Position numbers and translations under genes: made by a program. Source: T3Sed10-241 sp036751905 (GTDB lineage Bacteria > Bacteroidota > Bacteroidia > Flavobacteriales_D > Cryomorphaceae). Taken from it: DNA of 6,254 bases. The stretch covers positions 1 through 6,254 of the forward strand of contig DAIOTP010000165.1 of the NCBI GenBank assembly GCA_036751905.1, in the 5' to 3' direction. Under the pieces are notes generated by a model that saw only the letters and a list, made by a program, of their open reading frames with translations, was not told the origin of the DNA and ran no database searches. Below, piece after piece: positions 1 to 5,800 of the stretch (positions within the stretch are counted from its first letter, which is position 1; each line of letters begins with the position of its first letter).

Positions 1-53
1 TCAGGGACATGTGCCCATCGGGTGTGGGGGTTCGAGTCCCTTCTTCGGCACCA
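1..53 (+). tRNA. tRNA-Leu, 3' portion (5' half outside the window), anticodon probably CAG
   Basis: The 3' side of a tRNA with an encoded CCA end (51-53), discriminator A50 and acceptor strand CTTCGGC (43-49). The T arm is GGGGG (26-30), loop TTCGAGT (31-37) and CCCTT (38-42), with two G-U pairs. A long variable arm (12-25) forms the small stem GCCC/GGGT around ATC, marking a class II tRNA (Leu, Ser or bacterial Tyr). The implied 5' acceptor strand GCCGAAG and the A discriminator are typical of bacterial tRNA-Leu. Aligning to the class II layout puts U33 at position 1, anticodon CAG at 2-4 and the 3' anticodon stem ACATG at 7-11. The identity Leu is well supported; the CAG reading is inference because the 5' anticodon stem is missing. 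Confidence 0.9.
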
Positions 54-65
54 ATTGTTTTTCAG

Positions 66-89
66 GAGCGCACATGGCGCTCTTTTTTT
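66..89 (+). terminator. Intrinsic terminator after tRNA-Leu
   Basis: A perfect 6-bp GC-rich stem, GAGCGC (66-71) and GCGCTC (77-82), encloses the loop ACATG and is followed by seven T residues (83-89). It starts 12 nt after the tRNA CCA, so it probably ends the tRNA transcript and separates it from the methyltransferase gene downstream. Confidence 0.85.
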
Positions 90-169
90 ATGCGTATTTT
101 TCGCCTGCGTCTACCGCTGATAAGTTCCCTTTACCGACTGTGAAAGGAGATCAAAAGCTTATACTTTAC

Positions 170-203
170 TTGCTTCATGTGTAGTTCAAAGCAATTACTT
201 TAG
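170..203 (+). promoter_or_regulatory. Weak candidate Bacteroidota-type promoter for the methyltransferase gene
   Basis: TTG at 170-172 and TACTTTAG at 196-203 resemble the Bacteroidota -33/-7 pair (TTG and TAnnTTTG), but the -7 box has one mismatch (A for T) and the 23-nt spacing is longer than the usual 19-21. If used, transcription would start almost at the ATG at 210, giving a very short or absent leader. No better box was seen in the 120-nt spacer 90-209. This is a weak call. Confidence 0.25.
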
Positions 204-209
204 CGCATC

Positions 210-983
210 ATGCACATGCTGTTTTCATTTGTCAACTACAGGCTCAAGGCCAAATCGCTGCACGGTGTGCACTCGCCATTTGTGTATAAGCTCAGTAAGG
301 AGGTGGTTCGCGCCAAAGGAGCTCAACGCATGGATGCTATTGAGCAACTGCGCAGAGAGCTCCTGGACAATGAAGCAGAATTGCGAATCACCGATCTGGG
401 AGCGGGCAGCAGATCTCGGGGTAAGAATCAAAGGAGCATTGCCCAAATAGCACGCTACAGTCCTTCACGTAAGCAGGATGCGGCTTTTCTTCAGCGCCTT
501 ATTCGGCATCTAAATGCGGGGAATGTTTTGGAGCTGGGCACCAATTTGGGGCTTACCACAGCGTATTTGGCTGCGGCTCCACACCACCCACAGATATGGA
601 GCATTGAAGGCGATCCTGCCTTGGCCGCCATGGCAAGGCTACACATGGAACAGCTGCAGCTCGAAGCTACCGTTGTAGCCGATAGCTTCGAACACGCATT
701 GCCTGATGTGTTGAAAGATATGAGAAGGGTTGATTTTGCTTTTCTCGATGGAAACCACAAGGCCGCACCAACGCTTCATTACTATGATGCCATTCAACCA
801 TTTTTGCACGAGCACAGCTGCATAGCCATAGGTGACATCCATTGGAGTGCCGACATGCAAGGTGCATGGAAGGCCTTGTATCAAAAGCCTGAGGTTACGG
901 TGAGCATCGACCTCTTCTACATGGGACTGCTCTTTTTCCGTAAAGGTAAGGCCCACGAACATTTCTTACTTAAATATCCATGA
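210..983 (+). CDS. Class I SAM-dependent methyltransferase (O-methyltransferase-like, substrate unknown)
   Basis: A 257-residue, probably cytoplasmic protein with a Rossmann-type methyltransferase core. Seen in order: LHGVHSPFVY (17-26), an N-terminal signature I associate with a Bacteroidota methyltransferase family; TDLGAGSR (61-68); SAM-binding motif I VLELGTNLG (106-114); the acidic end of strand 2, SIEGDP (131-136); FAFLDGNH (176-183); and IGDIHWS (207-213). The spacing fits the Methyltransf_24/O-methyltransferase fold, where aspartates at the places of D180 and D209 may bind a metal, although the asparagine that often follows the second one is I210 here. No signal peptide or membrane segment is visible. 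No Shine-Dalgarno is present; ATG 210 was chosen, but the ATG two codons on (216) is equally possible. The stop overlaps the next start as ATGA, so it is probably co-translated with the ABC ATPase. The substrate cannot be told from sequence. Confidence 0.88.
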   Translation: MHMLFSFVNYRLKAKSLHGVHSPFVYKLSKEVVRAKGAQRMDAIEQLRRELLDNEAELRITDLGAGSRSRGKNQRSIAQIARYSPSRKQDAAFLQRLIRHLNAGNVLELGTNLGLTTAYLAAAPHHPQIWSIEGDPALAAMARLHMEQLQLEATVVADSFEHALPDVLKDMRRVDFAFLDGNHKAAPTLHYYDAIQPFLHEHSCIAIGDIHWSADMQGAWKALYQKPEVTVSIDLFYMGLLFFRKGKAHEHFLLKYP

Positions 984-1666
984 ACGAAGTATTGATTACG
1001 GTACGCGACATTGCAAAAATCTATCAGGTAGGAAACCAGGAAGTGCACGCCTTGCGCAGTGTCGATTTGGATATTCACAAAAATGAATTTCTGGCCCTGA
1101 TGGGCCCTTCGGGCAGTGGCAAAAGTACCCTGATGAACATTCTGGGCTGCCTTGATTCACCATCGCGGGGCAAATATTTGCTCAATGGAACAGATGTCAG
1201 CACCATGGATGATGATGACCTGGCAGAAGTGCGCAACAGGGAAATAGGATTTATTTTTCAAACTTTCAACCTTTTGCCCAGGTACAGCGCATTAGAAAAT
1301 GTAGCGCTCCCGCTCATTTACAAAGGCGAGGGAAAAACTGCAAGAACCGCGAGGGCAAAAGAGGTTTTGCAACAAGTGGGCCTCGCTGACCGTATGGAGC
1401 ACAAACCCAATGAACTGTCGGGAGGTCAAAGGCAAAGGGTAGCCGTAGCAAGGGCTTTGGTCAACAAGCCCAGCATCATTCTCGCTGATGAACCTACAGG
1501 CAACCTCGATACCAAAACGAGCTACGAAATCATGGCCTTGCTCGACGACATACACCGGCTTGGCAATACCATCATTCTTGTTACGCACGAAGAAGATATA
1601 GCTCGCCATGCGAAACGCATTGTGCGTCTGCGCGATGGGGTGGTAGAAAGCGACAATAGGACTTAA
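980..1666 (+). CDS. ABC transporter ATP-binding protein, LolD/MacB type
   Basis: A complete 228-residue ABC ATPase. Seen: Walker A GPSGSGKST (42-50), Q-loop Q94 in IGFIFQTFNLLP (89-100), signature LSGGQ (146-150), Walker B IILAD with catalytic E171, D-loop GNLD (174-177) and switch H203. The stretch around the Q-loop and the length of about 225 residues are characteristic of the LolD/MacB/FtsE-like group, which works with FtsX-fold permeases in lipoprotein release, mechanotransmission or efflux at the inner membrane. No permease gene is in the window, so the partner and substrate are unknown and lolD is not assigned. The start overlaps the methyltransferase stop by 4 nt (ATGA), suggesting translational coupling; there is no Shine-Dalgarno. 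All catalytic motifs are intact, so the ATPase should be active. The family call is firm and the transported substrate is not known. Confidence 0.93.
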   Translation: MNEVLITVRDIAKIYQVGNQEVHALRSVDLDIHKNEFLALMGPSGSGKSTLMNILGCLDSPSRGKYLLNGTDVSTMDDDDLAEVRNREIGFIFQTFNLLPRYSALENVALPLIYKGEGKTARTARAKEVLQQVGLADRMEHKPNELSGGQRQRVAVARALVNKPSIILADEPTGNLDTKTSYEIMALLDDIHRLGNTIILVTHEEDIARHAKRIVRLRDGVVESDNRT

Positions 1667-1742
1667 AAATGCCAGACTGGGGCCCTTACCCGGCAAAACA
1701 AGCCCTGACTTCTTTCGTTAAACCTATTCCAACTGAAACAAC

Positions 1743-2294
1743 ATGAAAATTTATACCAAAACAGGCGACGCAGGCAAAACTTCCCTCTTGGGTGGTTCAA
1801 GGGTGGCCAAATACCACCTGCGCATAGAAGCTTATGGCACCGTTGATGAGCTGAACTCACACATAGGGCTGCTGCGGAGTTATCCCATAGAAGCCTCTTC
1901 AGTCCAGACGCTGATCGATATTCAAGACCACTTGTTCACCATTGGCTCTCAACTGGCTTCAGAACCGGGGATGCGGAAATTCCCAATTCCGGAACTCAAA
2001 CCAGAGCACATCACATTTCTCGAAAATGAAATTGACAAGATGGAAGAGGCACTGCCCGCCATGCGCAACTTTGTGCTTCCTGGGGGGCATCTGGCAGTAG
2101 CTCAGGCACATGTGGCGCGATGCGTATGCCGGAGGGCCGAGCGCATTGTACTTCACCTCAAAGATGAAAGCGACGTGCAGGAGGATATACCGGTGTATCT
2201 GAACCGACTCTCTGATTTTTTGTTTGTTTTAAGTAGAAAGTGCGCGCAAGATTTGAACGTGATCGAGACACCTTGGATTCCCAAAAAAGACTAA
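1743..2294 (+). CDS. Cob(I)alamin adenosyltransferase, PduO type (MMAB family)
   Basis: A 183-residue protein of full family length. It transfers the adenosyl group of ATP to reduced cob(I)alamin or cob(I)yrinate diamide, releasing triphosphate and giving adenosylcobalamin, the cofactor of enzymes such as methylmalonyl-CoA mutase. Seen: the N-terminal ATP loop TKTGDAGKTSL (5-15), YGTVDELNS (31-39), NFVLPGG (109-115), HVARCVCRRAER (123-134) and YLNRLSDFLFVLSR (152-165). D35, F110, R126, R130 and N154 fall where the key residues of Lactobacillus reuteri PduO lie as I recall them (D35, F112, R128, R132, N156), so the active site seems complete. The ATG at 1743 directly precedes the conserved N-terminus, so the start is secure. 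It follows the ABC gene by 76 nt with no visible terminator or convincing promoter, so it may be its operon partner. No B12-dependent enzyme is nearby. Symbols pduO, mmaB and yvqK are used for this family; none is assigned here. Confidence 0.95.
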   Translation: MKIYTKTGDAGKTSLLGGSRVAKYHLRIEAYGTVDELNSHIGLLRSYPIEASSVQTLIDIQDHLFTIGSQLASEPGMRKFPIPELKPEHITFLENEIDKMEEALPAMRNFVLPGGHLAVAQAHVARCVCRRAERIVLHLKDESDVQEDIPVYLNRLSDFLFVLSRKCAQDLNVIETPWIPKKD

Positions 2295-2301
2295 TAGCTT
2301 A

Positions 2302-2316
2302 TTGTACAAGTACTTG
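2302..2316. repeat. Two overlapping palindromes upstream of the DUF2795 promoter
   Basis: TTGTACAA (2302-2309) and CAAGTACTTG (2307-2316) are both perfect palindromes sharing three bases. They lie 17 nt upstream of the -33 box of the DUF2795 promoter and just after the adenosyltransferase stop. The position would suit an activator or repressor site, but short palindromes occur by chance and no regulator is known, so the regulatory role is only a guess. Confidence 0.3.
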
Positions 2317-2333
2317 AGATCAAAGAATTTCCC

Positions 2334-2363
2334 TTGCTCAGGCGAACAAAAAAACTACTTTTG
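2334..2363 (+). promoter_or_regulatory. Bacteroidota-type promoter (-33 TTG, -7 TAnnTTTG) of the DUF2795 gene
   Basis: TTG at 2334-2336 and TACTTTTG at 2356-2363 match both consensus boxes of the Bacteroidota primary sigma factor exactly, with a 19-nt spacer. Transcription would start about 6-8 nt after the box, leaving a leader of roughly 28 nt that is A-rich and has no Shine-Dalgarno. This gives the small gene its own promoter, separate from the upstream genes. Confidence 0.75.
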
Positions 2364-2397
2364 CGTACTTTTTAAAACACGATAAAAGCATTTAGAA

Positions 2398-2619
2398 ATG
2401 TATTGGACACTCGAATTGGCATCATACCTGGAAGACGCCCCCTGGCCGGCTACCAAGGACGAACTTATTGACTTTGCTATACGCACAGGTGCCCCTTTGG
2501 AGGTGGTTGAGAATCTTCAGGAAATTGAAGAGGTCGGAGAATTGTATGAAACTATTGAAGACATTTGGCCGGATTACCCCACTAAAGAAGATTTTTTCTT
2601 CAACGAAGATGAATATTGA
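2398..2619 (+). CDS. Small acidic DUF2795 family protein, function unknown
   Basis: A 73-residue protein that I recognise as the DUF2795 family member commonly found close to secA in Bacteroidota. It is strikingly acidic: 21 Asp/Glu against 3 Lys/Arg, and the tail from residue 59 (DYPTKEDFFFNEDEY) mixes acidic and aromatic residues. The middle (PATKDELIDFAIRTG, then LEVVENLQEI) looks helical, and there is no signal peptide, membrane segment or cysteine. The whole gene stands alone, with a consensus promoter before it and a perfect hairpin terminator directly after its TGA, so it is probably a well-expressed monocistronic unit. The role is unknown. Proximity to secA hints at a link to export but does not prove one. 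The ATG at 2398 is the only in-frame start that gives the full domain. Confidence 0.88.
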   Translation: MYWTLELASYLEDAPWPATKDELIDFAIRTGAPLEVVENLQEIEEVGELYETIEDIWPDYPTKEDFFFNEDEY

Positions 2620-2644
2620 AAAAAGGCGCTCTCGGCGCCTTTTT
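2620..2644 (+). terminator. Strong intrinsic terminator after the DUF2795 gene
   Basis: AAAAAGGCGC (2620-2629) and GCGCCTTTTT (2635-2644) form a perfect 10-bp stem with the 5-nt loop TCTCG. It begins on the first base after the TGA. The A-run/T-run symmetry means it could also stop transcripts arriving from the other strand. It isolates secA from upstream transcription. Confidence 0.9.
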
Positions 2645-2690
2645 CATTTTGTCCTCTTTTTACATCCAAATACAGCCATAGCCACCAGCC

Positions 2691-2728
2691 CAGTGCACTG
2701 CCTGAACTGACAGCATGACATGAGTTCA
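2691..2728. repeat. Palindrome and inverted repeat in the spacer upstream of secA
   Basis: CAGTGCACTG (2691-2700) is a perfect 10-bp palindrome. Three bases later TGAACT (2703-2708) and AGTTCA (2723-2728) form a 6-bp inverted repeat with a 14-nt loop. Both lie 64-101 nt upstream of the secA -7 box, so they could be protein-binding sites. No T-tract follows, so they are not a terminator. The rest of the 214-nt spacer 2620-2833 holds the DUF2795 terminator, the secA promoter box and no credible gene. Confidence 0.25.
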
Positions 2729-2791
2729 AACGGGCATTGTTTGTGCAAGAGGCATGTACGACGAACAGCGTACAAATCGCATCTAATTCGG

Positions 2792-2799
2792 TACCTTTG
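2792..2799 (+). promoter_or_regulatory. Bacteroidota -7 promoter box of secA
   Basis: TACCTTTG (2792-2799) matches TAnnTTTG exactly and is followed by GCGCCCC, a context common at Bacteroidota starts. No TTG is present 19-21 nt upstream, so the -33 element is weak or absent. Expected transcription start is near 2805-2807, leaving about 27 nt of leader ending in the A/T-rich stretch before ATG 2834, without a Shine-Dalgarno. Confidence 0.6.
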
Positions 2800-2833
2800 C
2801 GCCCCTGTTTGAGCTGACCGCAAAAATATTATC

Positions 2834-5800
2834 ATGCTAGGATCATTTACTAAGACCCTCAAGAAACTCTTCGGAGACAAATCAGAACGCGACATCAAGG
2901 TGATCGAACCTATGGTGAAACAAATAACTGAGCTCTATACCCGCCTACAGGCTGAAACACACGATGAACTCAGGCAGCGCTCTGCAGCGCTGAAAGAGCG
3001 CATCCGCATCAGTACCCAAGCCAATGAACAAAGGATGGCTGAGCTCAAGAAACAAGTGGAGCAACAGCCTGATATGCCATTGGCTGAGAAGGAAGCTACT
3101 TTCGACCAAATTGATGCCATTGCCAAGGACAACAATGAATTGATCGAAAAAGAATTGCTCGCGGTTCTTCCCGAAGCTTTTGCTTTGATACGGGAAACAG
3201 CACGCCGATTCAAGGAAAACGAAAGCATCGAAGTATCAGCCACTGATTTTGACCGTGACATTGCTGCACGCCGCACTGGTGTGGAAATCAAGGGCGACAA
3301 AGCCATTTGGCACAAACGCTGGATGGCAGCCGGAAGTGAAATAAGCTGGGATATGGTGCACTACGATGTGCAACTTATCGGCGGTATCGCCCTACACCAA
3401 GGCAAAGTGGCCGAGATGCAGACCGGTGAAGGTAAAACACTCGTTGCTACCCTACCTGTGTTCCTCAATGCCCTTGCGGGAAAAGGAGTACACGTGGTAA
3501 CTGTCAATGACTATTTGGCACGTCGTGACTCGGAGTGGATGGGCCCAATTTACGAATTCCACGGCCTGTCTGTAGATTGTATTGACAAGCACCAGCCCAA
3601 CAGCGAAGAGCGCCGCCGCGCTTATACGTCTGACATTACTTTCGGTACCAACAACGAATTTGGATTCGACTACTTGCGTGATAACATGTCGAGCGCCCCG
3701 GAGCGCCTCGTACAGCGCAAACACCACTACGCCATCGTCGATGAGGTAGACAGCGTTTTGATCGATGATGCTCGTACTCCACTCATCATTTCCGGACCTA
3801 CGCCCAAAGGAGACCAGCAACTCTTTGATGAAATGAAGCCCCGGGTTGAAAAGCTTTACGCGGTTCAGCGGCAGCTTGTAACCCAACTTATCGCCGAAGC
3901 CAAGAAGAAACTCGATGGCCTTGATGAAGGAAAGCCCAGCAAGGATGATATCAACGAGGGTGGCCTCGCTGTTTTTCGCGCATACCGCGGATTGCCAAAG
4001 CTCAAGCCCCTGATCAAATTCCTCAGCGAATCGGGCATCAAACAACAAATGCTCAAAACGGAAGCCTACTACCTGCAAGACCAGGAAAAGGAAATGCACA
4101 AGGCCGATGAGGTTCTCTATTTTACCATCGATGAGAAAACCAATTCTGTAGAACTCACCGAGAAAGGCATTGAACTCATGTCACAGAACATTGAAGACGG
4201 CGACTTCTTTGTACTCCCCGACATGGGGACCTCTATTGCCGAAATTGAGAAAAGCGCACTCGAAGCTGAAGAGAAAATCAAAGCCAAAGATGAGCTGTTG
4301 AGGACTTACGGCATCAAAGCCGAGCGCATACATACCGTGAATCAGCTTTTAAAGGCCTACGCGCTCTTTGAAAAGGACGTGGACTATGTATTGATGGACA
4401 ACAAGGTAAAAATTGTTGATGAGCAAACGGGACGTATCATGGAAGGCCGTCGCTACAGCGATGGACTCCACCAGGCCATAGAATCCAAGGAACGGGTAAA
4501 GGTGGAGGCTGCTACCCAAACCTATGCCACAATCACCTTACAGAATTACTTCAGGATGTACCACAAGCTCGCAGGTATGACAGGTACCGCCGAGACAGAA
4601 GCGGGAGAGTTGTGGGACATCTACAAGCTGGATGTAATGCTTATTCCAACCAACAGGCCAGTAGTGCGTGATGACCGCGAAGACAAGGTGTATAAAACGA
4701 AGCGCGAAAAGTTCAATGCTGCCATCGACGAAATTGTGGAGCTGAGCAATGCCGGACGCCCTGTACTCGTTGGTACCACTTCGGTAGAAGTTTCAGAGCT
4801 TTTGAGCCGCATGCTGCAATTGAGGCAGATAAAGCACAACGTGCTCAACGCCAAGCTCCACGCCCGAGAGGCCGAAATCGTTGCCGAAGCCGGAAAACCC
4901 GGCGCAGTCACCATCGCCACCAACATGGCAGGCCGGGGTACCGACATCAAGTTAGGTCCAGGTGTGAAAGAAGCCGGAGGTCTTGCTATTGTGGGTACCG
5001 AAAAGCACGATTCAAGGCGCGTGGACAGGCAGTTGCGTGGTAGGGCAGGCCGCCAGGGAGACCCCGGTAGCTCGCAGTTTTACATTTCGCTCGAGGACAA
5101 CTTGATGCGGTTGTTTGGCTCTGACCGCATCGCTAAAATGATGGACCGCATGGGTCTTAAAGAAGGCGAAGTGATTCAGCACTCTATGATTACCAAATCC
5201 ATAGAGCGGGCCCAACGCAAGGTGGAGGAAAACAATTTTGGCATACGGAAACGCCTACTTGAGTACGATGATGTGATGAACTCACAGCGTGAGGTCATTT
5301 ACAAACGCCGTCGCCATGCACTCCATGGTGACCGCCTCGAACTTGATATTGAAAACATGTTTCAGGATGTCGCTGAGGCGATTGTAAACAACCACCATGA
5401 GGTGAAAGATTTTGATGGCTTCAATCTCGACCTGATCCAATACCTCGGTATAGAATCACCCGTTGATTCATCAACCTTTGCAAGCATGAAAGGCGATGAA
5501 TTGATGCGCAAAATATTCAAAACCGCACGCGACAATTACCGCCGACGTGTAGAGCATACTGCACTTACTGCGCTGCCCATCATCCGCAATGTGCACGAGA
5601 ATCAGGCACAATTTGAAAATATAGCCGTGCCTTTCAGCGATGGCAAGCGGGCATTGCAGGTGGTGGTCAACATCAATAAAACACTGGAGAGCACTGGCCG
5701 GGAGCTTATAAGCGCCATTGAAAAGTCGGTTACCCTGGCCATCATTGACAATGAGTGGAAGGAACACCTGCGCGATATGGACGATTTGCGCCAGTCGGTA

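Noticed and set aside
61..70. tRNA-Ser or tRNA-Tyr as alternative identity for the partial class II tRNA.
   Set aside because: The inferred acceptor GCCGAAG with discriminator A fits Leu; bacterial tRNA-Ser usually has a G discriminator, and the readable anticodon loop does not fit Ser or Tyr.
95..103. TATTTTTC after the tRNA terminator, considered as a -7 box for the methyltransferase gene.
   Set aside because: One mismatch to TAnnTTTG, no TTG at the right distance upstream, and it directly adjoins the T-tract of the terminator, where such A/T-rich strings are expected.
1..209. tRNA 3' end as an integration site for a mobile element.
   Set aside because: No integrase gene and no repeat of the tRNA 3' end elsewhere in the window; the downstream genes look like ordinary core genes.
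1292..1696. A 134-residue open frame on the - strand covering the end of the ABC ATPase gene.
   Set aside because: The opposite strand carries the signature, Walker B and H-loop motifs of an intact ATPase, which explains the conservation.
1667..1742. Possible promoter (TTCTTTCG) or terminator between the ABC ATPase and the adenosyltransferase.
   Set aside because: Two mismatches to the -7 box, no -33 TTG, and no hairpin followed by a T-tract, so neither was annotated.
2468..2710. An 80-residue + strand frame overlapping the DUF2795 gene and its terminator.
   Set aside because: It reads through a perfect terminator hairpin and overlaps a recognised family in another frame; its translation shows no motif.
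2720..2812. A 30-codon open frame (starting ATG AGT TCA, ending TGA) upstream of secA, considered as a SecM-like leader peptide.
   Set aside because: It runs through the secA -7 box and most of it lies upstream of the likely transcription start, so it would not be on the secA transcript. It has no arrest-like motif or signal peptide.
3452..4099. A 215-residue open frame on the - strand inside secA.
   Set aside because: It is antisense to strongly conserved SecA motifs, has no recognisable domain, and no promoter is visible; it is a by-product of codon use.
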